A DNA stretch of 64,000 nt from Hymenoscyphus infarciens. Taxonomy: Eukaryota > Ascomycota > Leotiomycetes > Helotiales > Helotiaceae. Position 1 is the first letter of the stretch. Every line of letters begins with the position of its first letter. The stretch lies in the NCBI GenBank assembly GCA_001414345.1, contig LLCB01000010.1:310001-374000 (forward strand), read 5' to 3'. The translations under genes were made by a program, and so were the position numbers. Of this stretch, positions 33,442 through 44,411 are shown in pieces. The notes under the pieces are model-generated. The model was not told where the DNA came from, ran no database searches, and saw only the letters and a program-made list of their open reading frames with translations.

Positions 33442-33870
33442 GGTGGAGGAAGCGTTTTTGTTATGTTTTGGATTTGGTGGAGAGCACGGAGAGCGCTACC
33501 ACTGATACAGTCGATTCATTGAGGAGTTTGAAGGGATCTGGTTCAAAGTTGAGGCATCTCCCACTGCCAGGCCAAGCTTAGAAAGTCGAAGTTGCGGTTC
33601 TCGGCCCGTCAATCTCGGAGCCGAGCAGGATGACGCACGTGACTCTTCCGAGCCGATCCTTGAGGTGTGCGCGGGTCGAAATGTGAGTCAAGGTCAAAGG
33701 GGATATCTTTCAACGTTTGTGCGGCCAATTTGACTTTCTAGATCAAACCACAACCACCACATCACATCGCATTACGAGGAACAATCAGATAAGAAGATCC
33801 TCTGTTCCACCACTCAGTGCATACCTTACCAGACAGCGGTCCCACAATTCACCCCAACCCAACCGCAATC

Positions 33871-35006
33871 ATGGCGAGTGAGGTAATATATCCCCCAACC
33901 CCACCTCATCTTTCCCTTCCACCACACCACCTCTTACTAACCACCTACAACCACAGGAAGTCGAGCGGAAACCTCGCAAATCCGTCGCATTCAGCGAAGG
34001 AACCACCATCGTAGACGAGAACGGCGAAGTCACATTGAAGGAAGACGGTCAAGAAGGTACTAAAGACACAGCCATGTCGCACTCCGCAAGTACGCTGCTA
34101 CTTTCGCAGACTTTGGCTGCATGTACTGACTCACACAAAGGCCACGATGAGACCGCCGATAAGGAGGACGATGAGCTCGCCAATATGCTGAAGAGCAAGA
34201 AGAAGAAGAAGAAGGCGAAGACCGAGGATGCTGAAGGTGGCGAGGCGGAAGCTGCTGAGGATGGCGGACTGGATCTCACCATGAAGAAAAAGAAGAAGAA
34301 GCCAAAGACCAAGGAAGGTGCCGAGAAGGATTTCGCAGACCGAATCGCAGCTCTCGAACTCAAGGACGGCGAGGCCGCAGAGGGAGAAGAGGCTGCTCCA
34401 GAAGAGGCTGAGCCTGTTGATGAGGGCGATATGGAGAAAGGAACCGGAATCTGGCAACATGATGAGACCAAGGCCATTGGCTACGAGCTCCTCCTTTCCC
34501 GATTTTTCACTCTTCTTGCGCAAAAGAATCCGGACCACGCATCGAGCGGCTCCAGAAGTTACAAGATCCCACCACCACAATGTCTCCGTGAAGGAAATAA
34601 AAAGACCATCTTCGCCAATATTGCCGAGATTTGTAAACGTATGAAGAGAACTGATGAGCACGTCACATCATACTTATTCGCAGAATTGGGTACGAGTGGT
34701 TCCGTGGATGGTAGCAGGCGTCTAGTCATCAAGGGTCGTTTCCAACAGAAACAAATTGAGAACGTACTGAGACGATATATCAGTAAGTCTCTTTAAACCA
34801 CGATCTTTACTCAAGTCGATACTAACCGTTACACAGTGGAATATGTCACCTGCAAAACCTGCCGATCTCCAGATACCGAACTCAACAAGGGGGAGAACAG
34901 ATTGTATTTCATCACCTGCAACTCATGCGGATCTCGACGATCTGTCACTGCGATCAAGACTGGTTTCTCTGCTCAAGTCGGAAAGAGACGAAGACAGCAA
35001 GGTTAG
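33871..35006 (+). CDS. SUI3: translation initiation factor eIF2 subunit beta
   Basis: Four exons (33871-33882, 33957-34089, 34141-34782, 34837-35006) give 318 residues. The N-terminal half has the lysine blocks typical of eIF2 beta ([21 protein letters not shown]), which bind eIF5 and eIF2B. The C-terminal half has the conserved core ([39 protein letters not shown]) and the C4 zinc ribbon: [14 protein letters not shown] and [14 protein letters not shown]. The protein ends at KRRRQQG. Intron 2 (51 nt) is in frame with no stop and was placed at GTACGC because this keeps the KDTAMSHSA segment; the upstream GTACTA is an alternative. Exon 1 is 12 nt (MASE). It forms the ternary complex with GTP and initiator tRNA. 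Confidence 0.95.
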
Positions 35007-36061
35007 AGTGTCAAAACTTTGGCAATCCATGCTTGGGTCTTCTTGGTGTTACGAAATTTGGTTGGCATTGCATATTGTGCGTGCGTGGGCCTTGGGAATT
35101 CGGAATTCATTTGCATCTGATGTATTCTGGAGGAAAAGCAGTACAGTACATAGTTGTAGACTTGATGAATTCTAATGATTTCAAAAGCAATCAACCAAGC
35201 ACATGGAGTGGCAGCCGGTTAGAAGGGACAATTGGGTCGTTAAAAGGGAGATGGCTGGCGGGGAAGAAACCCGAACTCAGCACTAGAACGAACAATCAAG
35301 TAATGAAAGATGAGACCACCTTCACGATGCCACATGGGAAATATAATAATAGCTTCACACTTCTTGCCTTGCCTTCTCTTTTTGGTGCCACCAACGGACA
35401 TTCGGGCGAAATAGACTGATTCCAGGATTTAATGGTGCGTTTAGCACCGTTTAGGCGCCCGGCTAGAGTTCTCTAGATGAGAACCCCTCCAACACGCTTC
35501 CTGATGAATTCCCATCTCTGCTCCCATTGGACAGAAAGATCAGCACCGCATGTATTGACGCCGAATCGCAACCTTCGAAGTTCGCAAGCGACACAACAAG
35601 CGCTCGAAATAGACACAGCCCCCAATTCCTGCGCGCGCTAGGTATCTGCTTCGAGGCTAGGTGCGCGTTGCTCGGGACTCTTAGGTGGGTGAGCTGCTGC
35701 TTGTGCTACACGTACAGCTCTTTTTTGATCTTTCTTTATTCTCTGCTCTTTGTATCTGAATCCCCAATTCTTGCCATTCTATTTTGCGTCGAGAAATTTC
35801 GTGGAGAAGGCCAAGTAACAGATCGAGTTGTGAGAAACGACCGGGAAGTCGGTAGGTTACTGTACGCAAATAGAAATCCTCGCAGCAGGGTTGATTGGGC
35901 AAGGCTGAATTACCTCCCAAGACCTTTCAACCCCCCAGGTTAAAGGTTGAGTCGTCATTGTTGGAATAAAGGGTCCCGCAGCTTCCAATCCCTCTCTCAT
36001 TCTCGTCCTCTTTCCCCTTCACTTCATACTGGTACACCACTGCGATCCTCAGAGCTTCGCC
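35007..36061. other. intergenic
   Basis: About 1.05 kb without a supported gene; frames at 35527-35943 are short and lack domains. The last 100 bp are C/T-rich, as in a promoter/leader. Confidence 0.45.
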
Positions 36062-36482
36062 ATGTCCTATTACCCTCGTAAGTCCGAGTACCTACCTGCC
36101 TACCCCGCCACCCACCATCGAGGGCAATCAGCTAACTAACCGTCAACAGCTCCCCCAGGCGCTGGTAACCCAGGTACGAGTTCTCTCGCCATTTTCCATT
36201 TTCACTTACAGCACCCAACTTACTCACTGCAATAGGTCAGCCAGGCCAACAAGCACAGCAAGCACCTCAGCAACAACACTATGCTCCCCCTCCATCCTCT
36301 CCCCCACCAAACCAAACCAGCCATCAATACTACCCTCCTCCTCCTCAGCAAGGTTCTCCAGCTCAACCTGGTCAATATGCTCCTCCTCCGCAACCAACTC
36401 CCCCACAGCAGCAGCAGCAACAGTACTCATCACCGCCCCCAAACTTCTCCCAGCATCGCACGTCGTACCAACAAGCTCCCCA

Positions 36483-36513
<31 letters not shown>

Positions 36514-37527
36514 CAGCAGCATCCTCAAGCGCAAGCTCTTCCAAATTACGAACAACCACAACCTTCCGGTCATGCACCACACAACAGTGCGAGTTACCCC
36601 GTGGAGAAACCCCCTCTAGACACAAGCCAACCACAGAATCTCGACCATGGGGCCCCGGCAGCGGCTCATTTCATAGGAGCCAGCTCAACAGCAGATGACG
36701 TGGGAACTTTCAATGGAGGAAGTTACCGAATCAGTCACAGAGATTCAAACACCATTGTGACGATACAATTGGCCATGGGATGTCCCTTGACCGTGAAACC
36801 TGGTATGTTGATCCGGAGAAGGGTAGTCCCTGTTGCCTTTCGCTAATTTTATATCAGGTGCTATGATTGCCATGACTCCATCCATTACCCTGAAAGGAGC
36901 CGTCAAGTTTTCCATGAAGAAACTTCTTGTTGGAGGTGATCTTGCTCATTCAACTTATACTGGCCCAGGAGAACTACTCCTCGCGCCAACTGCTCTTGGT
37001 GATATCACAAGTATCAGAATGACTGGCAGCGAGCAATGGTCCGTTGGTCGCGATGCATACTTGGCAGCTACCCAAGGTGTAACAAAAGAGTACAAGAGAC
37101 AAGGTATTGGGAAAGCCATGTTCTCTGGTGAGGGACTTTTTGTGTACAAGATCAGTGGAACAGGCCTACTCTGGATTTCAAGTTTCGGTGCCATTATCAG
37201 GAAAGATGTAAGTTACTCATGTAGCTAATGCACAGAAGAAGTTGTACTGATAGGAACTTAGTTGGCGGATGGTGAGAAATATATCGTGGATAATGGACAC
37301 TTGGTTGCTTGGAACACCAAGTATATTCTTGAGCGCGTTGCATCTGGTGGAATAATTTCCGGTCTCTCATCTGGGGAAGGTTTAGTATGCAAGTTTACAG
37401 GGCCTGGAACCGTTTTCCTTCAGACCAGAAACCCTGTAAGTTTCCTATGCTACATGATATGGTTAAATGCTGATTTTTCTAGGCTGCTTTCGCTATGTGG
37501 ATTTCTGCGAATGCGGCGCAGGCATAG
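36062..37527 (+). CDS. AIM24 family protein with poly-Q/P N-terminus
   Basis: Six exons (36062-36077, 36150-36173, 36236-36802, 36858-37207, 37262-37435, 37483-37527) give 391 residues. The first 150 residues are P/Q-rich disorder with uninterrupted CAG runs. The C-terminal domain is of the AIM24/TIGR00266 beta-barrel type: [92 protein letters not shown], and a [16 protein letters not shown] end. In yeast Aim24 is mitochondrial and linked to MICOS, but many fungi have several paralogs including cytosolic ones; this copy has no obvious presequence, so location is open. The last exon encodes only [14 protein letters not shown]. Confidence 0.88.
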
Positions 37528-38106
37528 AATGACGATGATATATGAGTTCCTTTGATGTGGCGTCTGAAAATTAATTTACTTTTGAGCGGTAGTAAAAATC
37601 ACAATATGTTGTCCATGAACGCTCCTGCCATTCCTGCCCTTTCTGTGTTCGTCGGCAAATCTCATCCCGTGATTCTAAGACGTTCGTTCCTTCCCCCTTT
37701 CCTTGCCGAGCAAGGTAGCCCGAAGAAAACCGAAAGGCTGCTTTCTGTTCTCGACTTCTTCCTTCGGACATCCACCTCACATTCATACTTGTTGCAAGTT
37801 TCCGCTCAGCAGCCTGCACCATCCATTTTTGGAGGACTCTTTTGGAAAGGATCATCTTTTTTCGAGTCCCTACTGCAGCAGAAGGCACAAAGCTCACACA
37901 AGTCAGAGTCAGGATTACTCTACCACTCTGTGCGAAATTCAATCACCAAGACAGAAGCCAAAATACACCGTAAGCGACACTCTCCAATTGCAACGTCTAT
38001 CTATATTAACCAGGAAATACCATAGTACCTTCGTGCCTACGAAAGCGGTCGAGTGTCATCGAATCACGTCCATACCAGCTCCGGGATTGCATCCACCTCC
38101 ACAATC
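37528..38106. other. intergenic, promoter of next gene
   Basis: About 580 bp; frames present are low-complexity and lack domains. Confidence 0.4.
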
Positions 38107-40220
38107 ATGAGCTTGCGCGAAAACCGTCCACCTCGGACCGCAGTCCGGCATACCCTCACCAAAAAGTCTTCTTTGATTACTCTTCGAGATGTCAAATCGA
38201 AACCAATTGCTGTGTCGAGCGACAAACCATTGGTCAAGACAACGGGGTCAAAAACTGCTTTGCGTCCTCGCACCATTCGATCTTCTCCCCGGGCTTCGGT
38301 AAGACCCCTTTTGACACCGGGTAAAAAGCTTGGTCTTCGTCAACCTGCCTTCAACCCGAAAGTTGCAGCAGCTACAGCTAGGGAGGAGGTCATACAGGAT
38401 GCAGCCAAGACAGTGAAAGCATTGAAAGCGACAGCCCAAGGAAACACATTGTCATCCCTTGGCCATGGCGACCCGCTTCCCTCAACTGACCTTGCAGATT
38501 CAAAGGAGACCTCTTTATCTCAGTTGTTCAGCAAAGCAGGCATTGCACCTCCGATTCCACCCAAGAGCTCACGAAGATCACTCGTTTCTACCTATACTAC
38601 CATATCCGATGACGACAAAAGCGAAGATTTGGAGGAGAAGATCCGAAATGCTCTAACTCCACCGGATGTTCCTCGCAGAACACAAACCCGTGAGACCCCG
38701 TCCAGCATCAAGTCTGTCAGATGGGACCCAGCCATCATCTCCTATGGCAGCATTAAGTCCAGTACCACAACACGACCTCCCTCTCCTGATCATACATCTC
38801 CTTGTCCGCGATCGAGAAACGACTTTGCGAATGCCTTGCAAACAATTTCACAACTCAAGAAAAAGGACCAAAGAGCTGTTTGCAGGCTATTAGCCTCGTT
38901 AGATTCCACCGAGTCGGACGATGAATCGACTGCATCACCCACCGTCCAAGGAGAAGATAACTCAAAGGAGAGTGTAATTGAAAACAAGGTTGCCAAAAAG
39001 CTGAATCCAGAAGCACCAATCTTTCGGGACTTTTCATCCTTGGAAAATAATGTTGTGCAGAACAAGGCCGTTGTTGAAGAAGAGGCAGGTGAAAAGGTTG
39101 CACAGAAAATCATTTCTCAACCGCCCGTCGTTGTATCCACACCCAAGGAATTGCCCAAGAGACCTATTCAACCACGAATTGTTACATCTACGCCTCAAAA
39201 TCAGAGACGAGATCCAAAAGAGCCTACCTGGGTGAATATTTTCAACCCACCTGCACCAGAAGATATGCCCCAAGGATTTCCCGCTTTTCCTATTACTACT
39301 CCCAAGTGCAAGGAAACTCGCCAAGCAGCGTCAACGCCAGACTTCGAACCCGTACAACATCCCGTACAACCATCAATGCAGCCAGTGTTTCCCTTCAATC
39401 CATTTCCTCTTGGTTTACCAAGTTTTCCGGATTCGGTTTGGGTGCAAGTACCTATGCACATTCTTCAAAATCCTTACGGGCTTCCACCTATGGTACCGCC
39501 CCCGGGACCATGGAACAATGCAAACTTTGAGCATCCTCCTCAAGCCCCCCGAGTTCCTCAAGGTCCTCGAGTTCCACAGGCTCCTCGTGTTCCTCACCCA
39601 GCTGCTCAGTCCACGCCACTCAATCCACCAAAGGTTCGTCGACCTCCAGTGAAGCCAAGAATTCTCAGAGGACCTCTCATTGACGTTTCGTCTTCGTTCA
39701 TTCCGCCTGAGGATGGTCCTTGCCGTGTCACACATGCAGATAATCTGGATGAAGCCTGGCGTCAATCACTTCTAGACAAGTTCATTGCCAAATATCCACA
39801 AACTGGAACTGCTAGCGACAGAGCGAAAGCTCAGGTACCCGGTTATATGCCACAAGCGGCAGCAATTCAACAGCATCTCGAGTTGCTAATTTACCAGGAG
39901 AGGGAGAGAAGCGCAGTTGATGGTGGTGTTCACAAGAAGGGCAAGGATAATGGAAAGCTCGCTAAGAATGGACGGAAGTTTTCACCAAATGGTTCGGTCG
40001 ACAGTGCGCCAGTTGCAGAGCAGGTTTCCGACGGCAATAGGACTGCGGCTGTGTGGGAGTGAGTGGTACGATGGAGAGAGTTTGCACATCTGTTACTTTG
40101 CGATTGGTGTTTGTTACCCAAACATATGTTAATTTTTGCTGAGATCCCAGGATTGAGTCGGATCAACAGACTGACGGATGGTCCGGGTATCAAGTATATA
40201 TTACGAAAGAGAGGGTCTAA
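38107..40220 (+). CDS. hypothetical disordered protein, ~673 aa
   Basis: The main exon runs from ATG 38107 to 40058. Read straight on, it stops at 40060-40062, but that TGA lies inside a consensus donor (GA|GTGAGT); splicing to the CCCAG acceptor at 40150 (92-nt intron) adds 23 residues (IESDQQTDGWSGYQVYITKE and RV), total 673. The protein is basic at the N-terminus (SLRENRPPRTAVRHTLTKKS), then S/T/P-rich. It has a folded-looking helix (DFANALQTISQLKKKDQRAV), P-rich repeats (APRVPQGPRVPQAPRVP) and a conserved-looking C-terminal segment (EAWRQSLLDKFIAKYPQTG, AAAIQQHLELLIYQERERSA). No catalytic domain. It may be a nuclear or scaffold protein; unknown. Confidence 0.6.
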
Positions 40221-40568
40221 GAAGGAATTGTGGCATTGTTTTATTCGAGTCTATGCCCTGACTGCTGGCGTGTAGCAGGTTCTCTGTTGTTTTGTTTTGT
40301 ATGAAGTAGCTTCACTATTGCTATTAATTGAAGATCTTATTTGCAATCATTTTATTGGTCAAAGCTTGGTGAATAAATGTGGGTCTACAGGTACTTTGTA
40401 CCTCTCCGAGGTCGAGGCTCAAAAACAATTCACCCTTCATTCCCCTAACATACTCACGACGACCTTTTCTCAGCAGCCTATCAAAATACAGGCTCGAGTA
40501 TAAAATGTTATCATCTCTCCTTAATACATCATAACATCTTCTCTCCAAAAACTCGAACATCAATCACG
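40221..40568. other. intergenic, promoter of MED1
   Basis: About 350 bp without a supported gene. Confidence 0.5.
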
Positions 40569-42656
40569 ATGGCAACGCCCAAGCACGCTCCGCAGGTTGT
40601 CGCAACCCCACCAGTCTCCACGCCCTTCTCGACCTCAAACCACCCTCTCGCCTTCTCCCCTCATGGACCCCGCTCTGTCGTTCCCTCGCCGCAGCAGGTG
40701 AAGAAGAGTCCGGCGAATTCGAATACTGTTTATGGGTATCCTAGTGGGGGAGGGAGCCATTCCTTTGGAGGGGGGTATGATAGCCCTTCTGCTGCTATGG
40801 CGTTGGGCGGGGTTCATGGGATGGGGGATTTGGAGGGAATGAATATGGGAGGGATTCATGGAATGGGACTGGGAGGCTTGGGGGGGTTGGGACGGGGGGT
40901 TGGGGATGATGAGAGGAGGAGGAAGATGGAGGAGGTTGTGGGGATTTTGTCGGTAGGTTTTTGCAATTGCTGGTCTCTCGGGGGAGTTGGGGGATAGGGC
41001 GAGAGGCTAATTTTGATTTGGCAGAAGAGTAAAGGTCGATTGAGCGCTGCGGGAATTCAACGATTGGGACAACGAGCTGGGTTGTCTGTTGATTGGATGG
41101 ATGGTCATAGTCGTGGTTCGAAGTCCTTGATTTTCGCTGGGAAAGGATTCGGACTCGATATTGACTTTGTGACATCGGATATTCCGGTTCAGAACGTATC
41201 ACTCTCGATTACTGACGCTCCCGAGATCGTGTCGAAACACTTGGAAAAGGCGGGGAATATCTTGTTGCGAAATCTGGAGATTGGGCCTGGCGAGAACCCG
41301 TATACGAAGGAACTCGATCAGTTTGCTGCGAATTTGGAACGGTTGGCTACGCTGGATAATCTGAGTGGTCATCCGGGATTCAGTTGTCACGAGGCTATCG
41401 CTGGCATATACGAAAGTCTGGAAAGACTGCATGTGTGGGAGGCTAAGAAGATCAAGGAGGGTCAACCGGAGATGGCAAAGAGGGACTCGGCATATATTGG
41501 AAGAGTTGCGATGTGTACTCGCAGTGGGAGACCAGCTATGCATGTGAGAGATAGGATTGGATTGAGTCTGGATTACTGGCAGTCGAAACGATTGATCTCT
41601 TCTCCTACGACATCGCATGAGAAGGAACAAACTTGGTCACTTTTGGTGGAATGCGCTCCTGCTGCTAGTCTTTCCGTTTTCCCACCTCTACGGGTCTCCC
41701 AAGATTGGATCTCGAAGAAAATTACCAAGGAGGCTACCCAGGTTGATCTCTTCATGATGGATGCCGCACAAGAAGGGCAAGTTCTCGATTGGCAAGATCC
41801 TCAGAATGTTCTTTTCCCCACAAATGACCCCCCGAAAGGAGATGCGATGGAGGGGGTTGAGCAAGCACCAATCCAAAAGGTTCCCGAGGTGATATTCGTT
41901 GCGAAGTTTGATCCTCCGATTGTTGTCCCGATGAACGTCGCGATGAATGTTCACAATTCGACGCAAGCACAATTTGATATGTATCAAGCCAGTACCTTCG
42001 ACGAACTCATGTTTCCTTCCGGAGCAATGGATTCTCTGGAGAACAACGGATCGAGAACTGTCCATTCTGAGACCACCACACCTCTATTCGCTCGTGAGGG
42101 AAGAAACATGAATCTCCAAACTGTGAAAAAACACCACAATACCCTCCTGATCGACAAAATCACCTACGGAAGAACCTTGACCGAGCTTCCCTTCTCCCAT
42201 CCCAACCAACTAATTGGTATTCTCCCTTTGCTCCGCCAATACGCATTCCTCTCCTCCCTCCTCTCCAAGACTTTCGGTCCCGAGCACCAAAAACCCAAAA
42301 CCAAGACCACAACAATGCGCGGTTCTCAACTGAGCAAGAATGAGGAATTTGCCATCTTCATGAGTAATTCTCCGCCTACAGATAAGGACGCCATGAAATT
42401 AGATGTTACAATGCAAATTGATTCTGATAAGATCAAATTGAGAGTTATCTTTCCTTTTCAGAAGGATACTGCGGATATTACGTTTTTGATTAAAGGAAAT
42501 GCGGTTCTGGAGGTTGAGAGTGAGAATTTCTTGAGTAAGCAGAAGGGCACGGGAAAGAAGTTGGGGGTGGTGGATTTGGCGAGGATGTTGGAGGTTACGG
42601 AGGATTTGGGGGTTTGGGTTGAGTTTGTTAGGGAACGGTTTGGAGGAGTGGTTTAG
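40569..42656 (+). CDS. MED1: Mediator complex subunit 1 (Med1)
   Basis: Two exons (40569-40952 and 41025-42656; 72-nt intron) give 671 residues. The N-terminus is disordered, glycine-rich (HGMGLGGLGGLGRG) and ends in DDERRRKMEEVVGILS. The second exon has the Med1 domain: KGRLSAAGIQRLGQRAGL, ENPYTKELDQFAANLERLAT, then GRPAMHVRDRIGLSLDYW, and a late TLLIDKITYGRTLTELPFSH followed by a helix-rich end. This is the fungal form of Med1, a middle-module subunit that passes activator signals to RNA polymerase II. The splice at GTAGGT/TTGGCAG is in frame. No overlap with neighbours. Confidence 0.85.
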
Positions 42657-42961
42657 GAAGAAAGGGCCCTCAGGGGGAAGGGGAGAAAGGAGAGAAAGTG
42701 GTGGTGGATGATTTCTTTTACAATTTATGATACCCGGGTTTGCTGCATTGGCAACCTTGTACGATAGAGGAATCTTACTTTATAATATGAAAAGAGATTT
42801 TGAATTCGAGTTCTCGTTCTCTTGCGGCGGGCATCGTAGTATCGAGGTGGGTCGGCTTAATTCTTTATAATTGGGGCTTAAAAAAAGCGACCCCCTTTTC
42901 GTTTTCAAGTTATAGCTACAGAATCATTCACAAGGAGCTTTTCGATCGACGAGCCACTCAC
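42657..42961. other. intergenic, 3' flank of MED1
   Basis: About 300 bp; no gene seen. Confidence 0.5.
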
Positions 42962-43789
42962 ATGGCGAGTTACAGCCGAATTTCCGATCAGCAAGGTAGA
43001 TAGATGGTGATGGACTGGGAACATTGAGCAGCTTTGCACAATCTGATCGTTGAATTTGGCTGGACAGGAAGTGGCAACGCCGTTCTTGATATGCCGAGAA
43101 GGACATGGTGGGATAGACATAGCACCGATGAGTCTCTTGAAGAATGGACGAGGCGTTTGTCGCCTTCTCTGAAACAGTTTTTTCAATCAGCCCTCGAGAC
43201 CCCGCGTAACAGATTCACCTATTATGCTGCTGTCCTGATTGTGCCAAACTACTTCTTCGACAGGCTATCAGGGTCTACAGATGTGGTTGAAATCCTGAGC
43301 TTGTATATGATGACTCAATGGTACTAGTCCAGGTGGTCTGAAGTAGCCGAATTCAGTTTCTCATTCGTGGCTAAAAAGAGTCCAGCTTCGAACACGAAAT
43401 ATCACCTCGGGCATTATTCTGTCCCGATATATCGGATTACGGTATTGTTTCTAAGGTTCACATTGATTGGGGGCCTCTCGAAGTCGTCGTAACTGCTCCG
43501 TTAGGCATGATTGACACTGGGAAAGTCATCGCTAGGCATAGTGGGACAGACATCGAGTTCCCCCCTAGGAGTCGCGTACCATACGGACAGCGAGTATAGT
43601 TTTGCGAGCGCTTTCAATAACCTCAGCACGTGGATCGAATATTTGCTCGAAGATGAAAATGCAGAAGATCAAGCGAGTCGCTCGAGGCATGTGCCGCAAA
43701 ACTCGAAGAAACCTCGAACTTGGCCTCTTATCAGAGGAAATTTCTCGATCGCGCTGAAATACCTGAACGTTTCATTCGCAGCTTCCTGA
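42962..43789 (+). pseudogene. decaying hypothetical gene, several broken frames
   Basis: The 5' part is well formed: ATG at 42962 (MASYSRISDQQ), a 72-nt intron (GTAGAT at 42996 to TGGACAG at 43067), then GSGNAVLDMPRRTWWDRHST and SLEEWTRRLSPSLKQFFQS to a TAG at 43325-43327. After this stop the same frame stays open for 54 codons. Then a second frame is protein-like (VHIDWGPLEVVVTAPLGM, IARHSGTDIEFPPRSRV), and a third continues it (YHTDSEYSFASAFNNLSTW, IEYLLEDENAEDQAS) to 43789. The switches need at least one nonsense codon and two frame changes. No family is recognised. Alternatively only the 42962-43327 part (about 98 residues) is a short intact gene. Confidence 0.45.
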
Positions 43790-43813
43790 CACAAGTTTGT
43801 CAATATCAATTTC

Positions 43814-44411
43814 ATGGTTCTTAGTCTGCGTCTCCCTGTATTAAACGACACCTCACCTCATCCATTCCAAGCACCAGGCTTTCAAATGCCCACAGAATGG
43901 GATCACGACGATGAGATTCTTCCCATGCCCCTCTTCATCTCAGACACAAACAAAATCTTTGGAGCCGCTTTCGGTTACCCATTTCACGAAAAATTGAACC
44001 TGAATTGCGGGCTCTGGGTGGAGGATTGTGTCAGAGACAACTGTCACACCTTTGAAGATACCTGCCGTCTCTTTCTCCCGTTTGAAAGTGGTGCGAAGGG
44101 ATTTGCCCGCCGTACGGATGATTCGTTTATACCTAGGCGAGAACCAACGGGGTCGCGATGTGAACCCGGCTGGTAGCAAGGGGGATTTGCAGCAGCCAGG
44201 ATACTGTCACTTTATTCCGCGGCATGGACCGCAACTTGGAAATGTTTTGGAGCAGTGGTTTAATATGGTGGGCTTGGGGGAATGGGAGGTTGGTGAAGAG
44301 GCAGTTTTGGGAGGGATAGAGAAGGTTAGGGGGTTCTCGGAGTTCAGTGAGAAATTTCCCAGTAATCATGCCTCCTCTACACTATGTCTCAGCGCGAATA
44401 ACTCAACGTAA
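43814..44411 (+). pseudogene. second part of the decaying locus
   Basis: From the ATG at 43814 a frame of 120 codons (PTEWDHDDEILPMPLFISDT, LNCGLWVEDCVRDNCHTFED) ends at 44176. An overlapping frame carries on with protein-like sequence (GYCHFIPRHGPQLGNVLEQW, FNMVGLGEWEVGEEAVLGG) to 44411. The switch near 44110-44150 has no convincing intron, so a frameshift is likely. It may be the 3' continuation of the broken gene before it, or a separate gene. No family recognised. Confidence 0.35.
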
